Source: a virus
Virus record (IMG/VR): IMGVR_UViG_3300020438_000149
Span: 1 to 31,865 of that record
Direction: 5' to 3' (one strand)
Length of the DNA: 31,865 nt
The notes beneath the pieces were generated by a model. The model made no database searches and was not told the origin of the DNA. It worked only from the letters and a program-made list of their open reading frames with translations. The position numbers and the translations under genes are program-made. This document shows, piece by piece, positions 8,757 through 15,063 of the stretch (its first letter is position 1; each line of letters begins with the position of its first letter).

Positions 8757-8796
8757 CTTGGTTCCTTAAAAATTGAGAGATAATAACTACCTAACT

Positions 8797-8825
8797 AGGA
8801 TACTAAAATTTATTGCATTCGTCAA
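8797..8825 (-). promoter_or_regulatory. Endolysin promoter
   Basis: -35 TTGACG (8825-8820), a 17-nt spacer, -10 TATCCT (8802-8797). It lies between the tube-gene terminator and the endolysin start, leaving a leader of about 34 nt with an AAGGAA ribosome site before ATG 8756. Confidence 0.7.
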
Positions 8826-8833
8826 GCAGATAT

Positions 8834-8866
8834 AAAAAAGAAAAGGCACCACCCTTAGGTGGTACC
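8834..8866 (-). terminator. Rho-independent terminator after tail tube gene
   Basis: On the minus strand, GGTACCACC, loop TAAG and GGTGGTGCC form a 9-bp stem with one G-T pair, followed by TTTTCTTTTTT. It lies 28 nt after the tube stop codon and ends the sheath-tube transcript. Confidence 0.9.
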
Positions 8867-8893
8867 TAATCTAATTAGATTTTTATTTAAACT

Positions 8894-9343
8894 TTAGATA
8901 GCGCCAACAGTACTTACTGAGAATGTCAGTGAATAGGCTGCTGGGGCACCTGAAGCGGCATCGCCGTCAGGCTCCGTGAGTCCAACAAGAAGGGCTTTTG
9001 CGTAAGTACGCTCTGAGCCCGGCTCTTTTAGTTCACAGTTTAAAGTATAAATGTTGATGTCGTAGTATGTCATCCCAACCAACTGACGAAGAGAGTTCAA
9101 TTTAGAACCATCATCGTCTGGATCGTAAAACTTACTAACAGTAATGTCACCAATCTCTGCCGGTGCGCATAGTACCTCTGGGAAGGTACTATTACCATCA
9201 TATACTTTTTCTACAGCAGCACTAATCTCGCCACCACTTACAGTTGCAAAGTACTTCGGAAATCCAGGACCCGGAATGTGTCCCGGAACGTCTTGGACCG
9301 GAGCGATCTCCGCAACGATTTGTCTCTGAGTTGCTTTAGCCAT
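8894..9343 (-). CDS. Tail tube protein
   Basis: 149 aa, encoded 12 nt after the tail sheath gene. The order sheath then tube is fixed in contractile phages. The protein is beta-rich, with ISAAVEKVYDGNSTFPEV, DITVSKFYDPDDDGSKLNSL and a C-terminal strand YSLTFSVSTVGAI, consistent with the tube fold that stacks as hexameric rings under the sheath. An AAGGAG-like site precedes the ATG. The transcript ends at the hairpin about 30 nt downstream, so sheath and tube share a unit suited to high copy number. Confidence 0.85.
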   Translation of the reverse strand: MAKATQRQIVAEIAPVQDVPGHIPGPGFPKYFATVSGGEISAAVEKVYDGNSTFPEVLCAPAEIGDITVSKFYDPDDDGSKLNSLRQLVGMTYYDINIYTLNCELKEPGSERTYAKALLVGLTEPDGDAASGAPAAYSLTFSVSTVGAI

Positions 9344-9355
9344 TTACCTTACTCC

Positions 9356-10873
9356 TTAGATTACTGGGGCTGACAAGTTGCTCTTTGTAATTACTATATC
9401 AATTAAGTCTGCGACTCCAGATACTCTTACGCCGACCTGAGCCTTAACTAGACCAGTTGCGAGTTGAGTTGCAGGGTTAATTGTGCCATCAACAATCACA
9501 TTGTAACCAGGATCTACGAGTGCACCGTTTTCATCATATGCTTCGTATAGTCCACCGGCAATGCGAATTGGCTCAAGGAACGCTTTGATAGAGCCACGGA
9601 CTCTACCAAATAGGTTTCCACGGCCATCAATTGTCTCGAATACATACTGTTCCATGCGATCCTCAATACCAATTGTAATGTAATTGAGGGTGTCACGCAT
9701 GGTGATGTATCGCCAGTTTGCCTCGTCGTTTGAAACAGAGCGTGCACCATAAACTCGGATTGAATTTCCGATCTTACGGATAGCATTAACTCTTGCCTCA
9801 TCTAATGCATCACCTGTAGCAGGAGTTACATCAGTTGCAAGGTCTGAAACCGTGTTAGCAGCAGAAATCTGTCCAGCACCTGCACGCCATGGGCCACCTG
9901 CTTCTTGGACTGCTTTCGCACGAGCACCAGCAACAAGCCCCAATGGGGAAATTGTTAGTGTTGATCCTTGAATTGAAGATGTACCAGTAGCCAACTCTGT
10001 TGAGTTAGGGACAGGGACTTTTACCTGTGGCCAGTAGAATGCCATGGATGATGCTTTACTATCAGCATAGAATTCAGCGGCCTTTGATTTCGCATTTGCT
10101 GCTGATTCGCCTGAAGCGAAATCACACAAAGCAATTCTGTTATTAGCATAAGCGTGATCCCTTAGAGCGTTGTAAATTACTCGGCTTGAAGGGGAATCAC
10201 CGTGTCCACGACCCGGAGCAGCGATTGCGCCACTCTTAAAGTTTGGACTAAGTTTAGTAGTGCTTTCAGCGAGAGCAGCAGCAATGTCCGCCTCTCCTAC
10301 AGCAGAACCATTTGAGCCACCAGAAAGTGCCGTTGAGGCTACGGTGGCTGGGTTATTTGCTGAAGTTGTATTATCAACAGCATTCAGCAAATGGCTAACT
10401 GATGAAGCGTTAAGAACGTTTATTGCATCAGTTACGCTTGTAAGGTCCCTAGTTGTAAGTAGTAGTTCACCATCTAGAACGACTTTTACTTTGAATCCTG
10501 CGACATCAGCAACAGCAACCTCGACTTTGAGGTTGTCTGACCAAGCACCAACATTTTTAGCGTTGACATCTAGAGTTGCTGATCCTGAAGAATCGTTTAG
10601 TGTTATGCTACCAGCGGCAGCACTTCCACCCGGAACACGCATTACATAACAGCGTGAACCGCCTTCGTCAAAGTATGTCTTTACATGTGCGTAAAGACTC
10701 CCTGACTGATAATTTCCGTAGTAGGTCGTATAATCGCTGAATGAACGAAGAAGAGTTGGTTCAGTAGTTGAACCTCTCTCAGTTTCACCAACGACAAACA
10801 ACTGACCTGCTACTATGTCCGCAGTACCCACAGGACCAGTACGCACTGCTGTTGTGACGTTTACTCCCGGCAT
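9356..10873 (-). CDS. Contractile tail sheath protein
   Basis: 505 aa. The N-terminus (MPGVNVTTAVRTGPVGTADI, then VVGETERGSTTEPTLLRSFSDY) and the C-terminal domain (IRVYGARSVSNDEANWRYI, IEDRMEQYVFE, then the final strands GVRVSGVADLIDIVITKSNL) are characteristic of phage tail sheath proteins. Subunits form a helical sheath around the tube and contract to drive it through the cell envelope. This gene proves a myovirus-type tail. A GGAGG site precedes ATG 10873, and a leader of about 80 nt contains a perfect TATAAT box upstream. Start, length and neighbours all fit the family. Confidence 0.95.
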   Translation of the reverse strand: MPGVNVTTAVRTGPVGTADIVAGQLFVVGETERGSTTEPTLLRSFSDYTTYYGNYQSGSLYAHVKTYFDEGGSRCYVMRVPGGSAAAGSITLNDSSGSATLDVNAKNVGAWSDNLKVEVAVADVAGFKVKVVLDGELLLTTRDLTSVTDAINVLNASSVSHLLNAVDNTTSANNPATVASTALSGGSNGSAVGEADIAAALAESTTKLSPNFKSGAIAAPGRGHGDSPSSRVIYNALRDHAYANNRIALCDFASGESAANAKSKAAEFYADSKASSMAFYWPQVKVPVPNSTELATGTSSIQGSTLTISPLGLVAGARAKAVQEAGGPWRAGAGQISAANTVSDLATDVTPATGDALDEARVNAIRKIGNSIRVYGARSVSNDEANWRYITMRDTLNYITIGIEDRMEQYVFETIDGRGNLFGRVRGSIKAFLEPIRIAGGLYEAYDENGALVDPGYNVIVDGTINPATQLATGLVKAQVGVRVSGVADLIDIVITKSNLSAPVI

Positions 10874-10961
10874 TTTAAGCCTCCATATTCCTTAGATTTT
10901 AATAATACCAGTATTGAACATGCCCTGAGGGCAAAACGCAAATGCGCCTGCTCTATCCCTT

Positions 10962-10967
10962 ATTATA
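10962..10967 (-). promoter_or_regulatory. Candidate -10 box for sheath-tube unit
   Basis: TATAAT (6/6) at 10967-10962 followed by AAG, in the 133-nt gap before the sheath gene. No convincing -35 is seen 16-18 nt upstream, so the start point is less certain than for the other promoters. The gap otherwise holds only small hairpins (GCCCTCAGGGC, CGCATTTGCG). Confidence 0.45.
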
Positions 10968-11006
10968 CTACACCCGATTGTCTAGAAATCGTTGGAACTA
11001 TAAATA

Positions 11007-11879
11007 CTATACACTTGGAGTGACCCCCAAACTGTTTGCAGAGTATGCTCCGGTTCCGGCTTGATTAATCGCACCAACCCTAAAGAAATATTTAGTTCCA
11101 TTAGTTAAACCAGTTATAGTTCTCGCTGTTTCTGTAGATCCAGTGTCAGCAACCGCATTAGTCCACGAAGCGCCATTATCAGTACTCTGTTGAATCTGAT
11201 AACCCGTAATGTCGTAAACTCCACCATTCCAAGTTGATGTTGTCCATCTAAGAGTGGCTTGTGCATTCCCTGCTACCGCAATAACATTCGTGGGAGCATT
11301 TGCCGTTATGGCCATCTTTGTAACAGTGTTTTCATGTGATTGCATGATACCTAGAGGTGTATGATCAATTACTTCCTCAAGGGATAGATCATATGCAACG
11401 TAAGCACCTGCCAAAAGGCGTTCACCTTTTATTAAGGTCAAGTCGGAAAACTCTTCCCTAATTGTTTCTTCAGCAACCTTAGGGTAACACGGAACAGTGC
11501 TGTCATAAGATGATAAAGATGCGCCATCCATTAGAGATTCACGAACAACCGTAGTTAAGTTGTCTCTTTGCTCTGTAACGGTTTGCGCTCCATTAGCCCT
11601 AGTCCAAACGTAAGTACGCATTTCATACGTTACTCTAAAGTTTGGATCATAGTCATACTCGTATCCTTCTCGATTTAACGATCTAGTGTTTATAACTAAC
11701 GAAATAATCGTCGGCCAAGCATCAAGGGTAAACGGCTCATATGTTAGAAATTTTCGAGGATCAGGTAATTGTGATTCACTCAAACTCCAGTGGTTTCTGT
11801 ATGTTATCAAGCGAGGGGGTAAATCATTAGCCAAGTAATTGCTAACATAAGATTTCGCTAATCTGGGTCCCGACATCAT
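11007..11879 (-). CDS. Neck / tail-terminator candidate with C-terminal FN3 domain
   Basis: 290 aa. Residues 1-180 contain SLVINTRSLN, FRVTYEMRTYVWTRANG, then QRDNLTTVVRESLMDGASL and ERLLAGAYVAYDLSLEEVID. This pattern of mixed strands with one long helix is like tail-terminator/neck proteins that cap the tail before head joining, and the position between the virion-morphogenesis and sheath genes agrees. Residues 195-290 are a fibronectin type III domain (ATLRWTTSTWNGG, ITGYQIQQSTDNGASW, TARTITGLTNGTKYFFRVGA). FN3 domains are common decorations on virion proteins and probably bind cell-surface sugars weakly. The start ATG overlaps the preceding stop (TAATG), so translation is coupled. FN3 is certain; the terminator role is inferred. 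Confidence 0.65.
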   Translation of the reverse strand: MMSGPRLAKSYVSNYLANDLPPRLITYRNHWSLSESQLPDPRKFLTYEPFTLDAWPTIISLVINTRSLNREGYEYDYDPNFRVTYEMRTYVWTRANGAQTVTEQRDNLTTVVRESLMDGASLSSYDSTVPCYPKVAEETIREEFSDLTLIKGERLLAGAYVAYDLSLEEVIDHTPLGIMQSHENTVTKMAITANAPTNVIAVAGNAQATLRWTTSTWNGGVYDITGYQIQQSTDNGASWTNAVADTGSTETARTITGLTNGTKYFFRVGAINQAGTGAYSANSLGVTPSV

Positions 11880-12382
11880 TACGGCTTAAACCCCCTCTTC
11901 AAAAATGCGTATTCTTTTCCAATAGTTCCGTAAACAATATGCTCACCAACTGCACGAGCAGTATCATGAGCCATAAGTTTAGGTAAAAACACAGGTTCTC
12001 TTTGAGCCATATTAGATGTACCTGCTTGATGGAACTTTGCATACCCAATAGTAGTACCAAAATATGCGGTCCGTGCGCCCATATCTCTGACTGCGCCCCT
12101 AGAACTATTCATTGTCAAACTGTCTTTCAAATCACCAGTTCTAACCAATATACCATTTGCGCCGTAGTTTTGTATTTTCCACGAAGCGTACTGTGGGTCC
12201 AACGGTTTCCACACACTTCCACTTTCTGCACCTTGTGACTGAAAGTTTCGCATATGTGCTTTTTGTAATGATTGAAACATCCAACGAAAAACTGGCTTAA
12301 AATCATCAGACCTTCGTGCCATAGCAAGAAAGCGTCTACGAAGTTTGCTTGTGTCTACCTCAACCTTAACTGCAACAGGCAT
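11879..12382 (-). CDS. Virion morphogenesis / tail completion protein (gpS- or Mu gpG-like)
   Basis: 167 aa. The pattern WKPLDPQYASWK, ILVRTGDLKDSLT, then YAKFHQAGT and REPVFLP matches the phage virion morphogenesis family (P2 gpS, Mu gpG), which acts in tail completion or head-tail joining. The N-terminus is helical and basic. It starts 1 nt after the stop of the connector gene and its stop overlaps the start of the FN3 gene, so the three genes form a tight translational cluster. Family-level confidence is good; the exact step in assembly is not shown by the sequence. Confidence 0.8.
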   Translation of the reverse strand: MPVAVKVEVDTSKLRRRFLAMARRSDDFKPVFRWMFQSLQKAHMRNFQSQGAESGSVWKPLDPQYASWKIQNYGANGILVRTGDLKDSLTMNSSRGAVRDMGARTAYFGTTIGYAKFHQAGTSNMAQREPVFLPKLMAHDTARAVGEHIVYGTIGKEYAFLKRGFKP

Positions 12383-12383
12383 T

Positions 12384-13025
12384 TTAGGATACCCTTACTC
12401 GACGGTACCTTTTGACACTCTGTAATTCTCTTTCGCTAAATCCAGTCTCAAGTGGGGCGACATTACGAGTAGTTAAATCTTTCAAGCCAACAGTATCATC
12501 GTGCATGTTTTGAACTTCTCTCGTGGCTGCACGAAGCATCAAAGTCTTGAATACTCTAATATTCGCTCCGTCTAGTCCAGCCGTATAAGTGACCGCAATT
12601 AAATCATTTGCGTATGCGTTGAATAGGTCAAGACCATATTTGCGAGTAATGTAATCTCTTTCAGCAACCTGTGTTGTGGCCGTAGCAGATGCGGATGCAG
12701 GAGTTATTGTTACTGACGCAACTGAAACTACAGGACTATTGTCCAAATACAACGTATATGTAGGTGAATAAATAACGCCAGGCGAAGTTAAAGTAGTCTC
12801 AGGGTTTGTTGGATAATTATAGTAGTATTGTTGATTAACAACGCCTCTACCAATCTCTGGAACCCTGTACGTCTCTGTAAAGGACCCCTGTTCAATTGGT
12901 CTACGCAGATATGCCTCTAGTTCGGACTGTAAACCCTCAATCACCATGCCCACAGCATCTTCCTGTGTATTGGTAAATGAAATATCCATATATGTTGCTA
13001 AGTCAGATACTGTTATCAGTGCCAT
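12384..13025 (-). CDS. Head-tail connector (HK97 gp6-like adaptor)
   Basis: 213 aa. The N-terminus (ITVSDLATYMDISFT...AVGMVIEGLQSELEAYLRRPIE) is the helical head of gp6/gp15-type head-tail adaptors, which form a ring beneath the portal. A beta-rich middle follows, with Tyr-rich and Ala/Thr-rich loops, and then a helical C-terminus (IRVFKTLMLRAATREVQNM). It precedes the morphogenesis gene as in many phages. The portal itself is not in the window and is expected to the right. The family is recognised from its pattern, not from a search. Confidence 0.75.
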   Translation of the reverse strand: MALITVSDLATYMDISFTNTQEDAVGMVIEGLQSELEAYLRRPIEQGSFTETYRVPEIGRGVVNQQYYYNYPTNPETTLTSPGVIYSPTYTLYLDNSPVVSVASVTITPASASATATTQVAERDYITRKYGLDLFNAYANDLIAVTYTAGLDGANIRVFKTLMLRAATREVQNMHDDTVGLKDLTTRNVAPLETGFSERELQSVKRYRRVRVS

Positions 13026-13047
13026 GACACTTCCTCACTAAGTAGAC

Positions 13048-13212
13048 TTATGATTGACCACGATTACGTCGTGCCCTGCCCAAAAGGTTATTGCCACCCC
13101 GTTCAAGAAGATTAGCCAACCTATTCCTTGCCCTCGTAAGTAAACCGGGTCGTCTTGGTCTAGCCGAATCTCTGGGTCTTTCTCTATCCCGAACTCTTCT
13201 CGGTCTTGGCAT
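13048..13212 (-). CDS. Small Arg-rich protein, 54 aa
   Basis: An ORF with a very strong ribosome site (GGAGGAGG, 6 nt before ATG 13212). The product begins MPRPRRVRDRERPRDSARP, and 18 of its 54 residues are arginine. The N-terminal 22 residues are almost all Arg, Pro and acidic residues, and the C-terminal half is a basic amphipathic helix (LLTRARNRLANLLERGGNNL). It lies just before the head-tail connector. Such basic peptides can bind packaged DNA or RNA or act in head assembly, but I recognise no family. The clear start and its position support a real gene. Confidence 0.7.
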   Translation of the reverse strand: MPRPRRVRDRERPRDSARPRRPGLLTRARNRLANLLERGGNNLLGRARRNRGQS

Positions 13213-13289
13213 AAGACGCCTCCTCCATCATAAAAACTAATGTCTGTGTATATGATACCGCATCAATGTTGTTTTCCGTTATTACTTGA

Positions 13290-13766
13290 CTAGTTAGTCA
13301 TCAGCGGGTTGAAAAACGTATCATCCAAAAGCATTAAGCCAATGACTGAGTAGCCCACAATATCAAGGTATGTATCGTGTAGTGACTCATTTTTAGCATC
13401 TTTGCCGTTAGAAACTAAGTTTTCTAAACGAGCAACCTTGTCGTGGAGTCTCAGTAGCAATCCTGATTGTCCAAATCTAGAAATATTATTAGGACCATAG
13501 TCTCTTTGCTTGTCACATAGTGTTGACCAAGTATCAATCTTATCTAGTTGTCCGCTGGCTGTAATGGCTAACTTTGCCATAGTGCGCCAGTCTGCACTTG
13601 CCGGAACCATATCTGTATTGAAGTAATGGTCAATCATGTAATCCAAGTGCCCCCTAATCTGAGCATTAGCATCTTTCGAAGATGGACTTACTTCCATGTA
13701 CTTCCAAGTCTCACTCACATGAATCTTTGCAGACTCTTCCCAACTACCGCACAATATAGTATTCAT
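13290..13766 (-). CDS. Nmad1/DUF1599-like protein, predicted nucleotide-modification associated
   Basis: 158 aa from ATG 13766, chosen because a GGAG site precedes it and it starts 5 nt after the stop of the upstream membrane-protein gene; a longer frame to 13853 overlaps that gene. The core KQRDYGPNNISRFGQSGLLL, RLHDKVARLENLV, then ESLHDTYLDIVGYSVIGLML is the signature of DUF1599, also called nucleotide modification associated domain 1: an all-helical fold with conserved DYG, DK and ESxxDTxxDxxxY residues. Its biochemical role is not settled; it is predicted to act with modified or free nucleotides. The presence of an RNR gene in the same island supports a nucleotide link. Confidence 0.75.
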   Translation of the reverse strand: MNTILCGSWEESAKIHVSETWKYMEVSPSSKDANAQIRGHLDYMIDHYFNTDMVPASADWRTMAKLAITASGQLDKIDTWSTLCDKQRDYGPNNISRFGQSGLLLRLHDKVARLENLVSNGKDAKNESLHDTYLDIVGYSVIGLMLLDDTFFNPLMTN

Positions 13767-13771
13767 TAGTA

Positions 13772-14083
13772 CTACTCCGCTTGTACGCTTGAGAAGGCTG
13801 AGACAATGGCCATCTTGATAATGACGGCAAACCAAATTAGGCCACAAAGCCAAAATGCGTCAGCATATCCGATAGCAGGAGTAAACGCTGTAAGACCTTC
13901 CCAAGCCCTGTTTACAATTTTATTAGCAAACATGAGCAATAGTGCAGTAATCCCATTAAGGAGCGCAAGCGCTAAAAGCCCATTTACTAGATTTACCGCT
14001 TTAGTCATAGTATTTGTTTCCTTTGTTTCATTAGTCAAACTAGAAAGTAGTTTTTCCCAGTCGTTGTCTTTATGTTTATTCAC
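13772..14083 (-). CDS. Two-helix membrane protein, 103 aa
   Basis: The start is GTG 14083, overlapping the preceding stop as GTGA, with GGGAG 5 nt upstream; the longer frame to 14146 would overlap the HTH gene by 67 nt. The N-terminus (NKHKDNDWEKLLSSL) is charged and cytoplasmic-looking. There are two hydrophobic helices, LVNGLLALALLNGITALLLM (about 31-52) and FWLCGLIWFAVIIKMAIV (about 78-98). Size and topology would suit a holin or another inner-membrane effector, but the gene is far from the endolysin and I recognise no family. It is coupled upstream to the HA/HTH gene and downstream to the Nmad1-like gene. Confidence 0.7.
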   Translation of the reverse strand: MNKHKDNDWEKLLSSLTNETKETNTMTKAVNLVNGLLALALLNGITALLLMFANKIVNRAWEGLTAFTPAIGYADAFWLCGLIWFAVIIKMAIVSAFSSVQAE

Positions 14084-14460
14084 ACTGTCTCCCTTACTAT
14101 TTGGTGTATTCGTTGTCTTGAAAGACCGTACTCCCTCGCAATGCAAGACAGGGAATCTCCCTTTTGGTGACGACTTTTTATAACTTGGTTTCGCTCTAAA
14201 ACAATATCTCGTGACTTTGGTCCGGGTCTAACAGGACCCCAATCCCAAGACGAAAGTTCTTCTAGTAGACAAACTCTTTCATTTGATAAGGCGTCTTGTC
14301 GGTATCGAGTTCTCATGTAACTTACCCAATTCCCCAAGTTTATTTCTTCACCTGATTCAATGAATTCAACATGCCCACTTGGTACTAGAGCATCACCATA
14401 GCGTTCGGTATATGTAAGTAAAGCGTTGTAGTGCTTTATCCAGCGTGTATTGTGATTCAT
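14080..14460 (-). CDS. Helicase-associated (HA) domain plus helix-turn-helix protein
   Basis: 126 aa. Residues 6-74 form a helicase-associated domain: RWIKHYNALLTYTERYGDAL, LGNWVSYMRTRYR, LEELSSWDW, with the conserved Trp, Tyr-Gly-Asp, Leu-Gly-x-Trp-Val and Trp-Asp-Trp positions. Residues 92-123 (QVIKSRHQKGDSLSCIAREY then GLSRQRIHQIVRE) form a helix-turn-helix like sigma70 region 4 or a resolvase-type HTH. Both parts suggest DNA binding, so it may be a small regulator or a nucleic-acid adaptor. The start ATG lies 6 nt downstream of a -10 box with a consensus TTGACA, so the mRNA is predicted to be leaderless. It heads a three-gene unit with the membrane and Nmad1-like genes. Confidence 0.75.
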   Translation of the reverse strand: MNHNTRWIKHYNALLTYTERYGDALVPSGHVEFIESGEEINLGNWVSYMRTRYRQDALSNERVCLLEELSSWDWGPVRPGPKSRDIVLERNQVIKSRHQKGDSLSCIAREYGLSRQRIHQIVRETV

Positions 14461-14466
14461 GAAACT

Positions 14467-14495
14467 ATATTAGCGCAAATGACAGATGGTGTCAA
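14467..14495 (-). promoter_or_regulatory. Consensus promoter of HA/HTH gene (leaderless)
   Basis: -35 TTGACA at 14495-14490 (6/6), a 17-nt spacer, -10 TAATAT at 14472-14467 (4/6). Six nt separate the -10 from ATG 14460, so the transcript starts about at the start codon. Confidence 0.75.
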
Positions 14496-14513
14496 ATGGA
14501 CCTTTTGACAAAT

Positions 14514-14867
14514 TTAAACGTGCTCAATAACTTTAGAAAGGTTCCTTATTCGTTGAACTGTTTGGTGTGTCCCTGCTTTTTCAGACCAATAAACTATGTC
14601 AGATTCAACCTCTGCCTCAATTGCTTCCCAGCAATAAATGAACATGGAAAGACTAGGGTTAGGGACTTTGCTTAAAAGATAGTCAAAGTCGTCACTTTCG
14701 CACTTTTGATCTGCCCCACAAATAACTGCCAGAGCATACGGTAAAGATACCTTATCGTCTGCGTCTCTGGGAGAAGTGTGTGAAATGCCGACTAATTCTA
14801 CGAGATCTGCGACATAGTTTAAGTAAATGTTCACTTTACTTTGATGAAATTCTTTAAGGGTCGTCAT
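14514..14867 (-). CDS. Unknown protein, 117 aa
   Basis: I chose ATG 14867 (MTTLKEFHQSKVNIYLNYVA), which is 6 nt after a TACAAT -10 box; GAGG lies too close to the ATG to act as a normal ribosome site, so translation is probably leaderless. An in-frame extension to TTG 15005 would read through a strong hairpin and gives low-complexity sequence. The protein looks soluble and helical, with pattern LPYALAVICGADQ, SKVPNPSLSMFIYCWEAIEA and QTVQRIRNLSKVIEHV. No family is recognised. It lies alone between the RNR terminator and the HA/HTH promoter. Confidence 0.6.
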   Translation of the reverse strand: MTTLKEFHQSKVNIYLNYVADLVELVGISHTSPRDADDKVSLPYALAVICGADQKCESDDFDYLLSKVPNPSLSMFIYCWEAIEAEVESDIVYWSEKAGTHQTVQRIRNLSKVIEHV

Positions 14868-14873
14868 ACCTCT

Positions 14874-14903
14874 ATTGTAACGACAAAGCGGGGTCCGGTT
14901 CAA
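14874..14903 (-). promoter_or_regulatory. Candidate promoter of the 117-aa gene
   Basis: -35 TTGAAC (14903-14898), an 18-nt spacer, -10 TACAAT (14879-14874, 5/6), then 6 nt to ATG 14867. The -35 falls in the loop of the hairpin at 14888-14915, so promoter and terminator overlap. Confidence 0.5.
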
Positions 14904-14915
14904 GCCAGACCCCGC
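14880..14915 (-). terminator. Strong hairpin, probable terminator after RNR
   Basis: On the minus strand, GCGGGGTCTGG, loop CTTGAA and CCGGACCCCGC form an 11-bp stem (one T-G pair), followed by TTTGTCGTT. The T tract is short, so termination may be partial. It lies about 150 nt after the RNR stop. Confidence 0.6.
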
Positions 14916-15063
14916 CGTATAGATGATGATTGCGTTTACATCGGCTACCGGCTTAACCGATATCCACAATCTCCTCCTTTTGGGGTTAGCCTGATTCCGG
15001 TACAATCATAACTTAGTAGAGTAACTTTCACTGAATTGCAACTCTTCCCAATAAGATAATAAA
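14916..15063 (-). other. 148-nt RNR 3' leader/intergenic region
   Basis: I find no substantial gene here. The minus strand carries a possible -10 TATGAT (15010-15005). It also has a strong AAAAGGAGG site whose best-spaced start opens only a four-codon frame (GTG GAT ATC GGT TAA), just ahead of the GC-rich hairpin. It may be a structured 3' UTR or a short leader. Confidence 0.4.

Noticed and set aside
10915-10970. tRNA-like stretch (TAGAGCAGG, TTCAAT) before the sheath gene
   Set aside because: It cannot be folded into a cloverleaf with a 7-bp acceptor and a proper anticodon arm; only two small hairpins are present.
13767-13853. Longer N-terminus for the Nmad1-like protein (start at 13853)
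   Set aside because: It would overlap the membrane-protein gene by about 80 nt; ATG 13766 has a ribosome site and follows the previous stop closely.
14084-14146. Longer N-terminus for the membrane protein (ATG 14146)
   Set aside because: It overlaps the HA/HTH gene; GTG 14083 has GGGAG at ideal spacing and a GTGA overlap.
14920-14995. 23-codon plus-strand frame starting ATGATGATT
   Set aside because: It has no ribosome site or promoter and lies in a structured intergenic region.
14868-15005. In-frame extension of the 117-aa protein to TTG 15005
   Set aside because: The added sequence crosses the strong hairpin and promoter and shows no protein-like pattern; a TTG at 14969 has a ribosome site too close to it.
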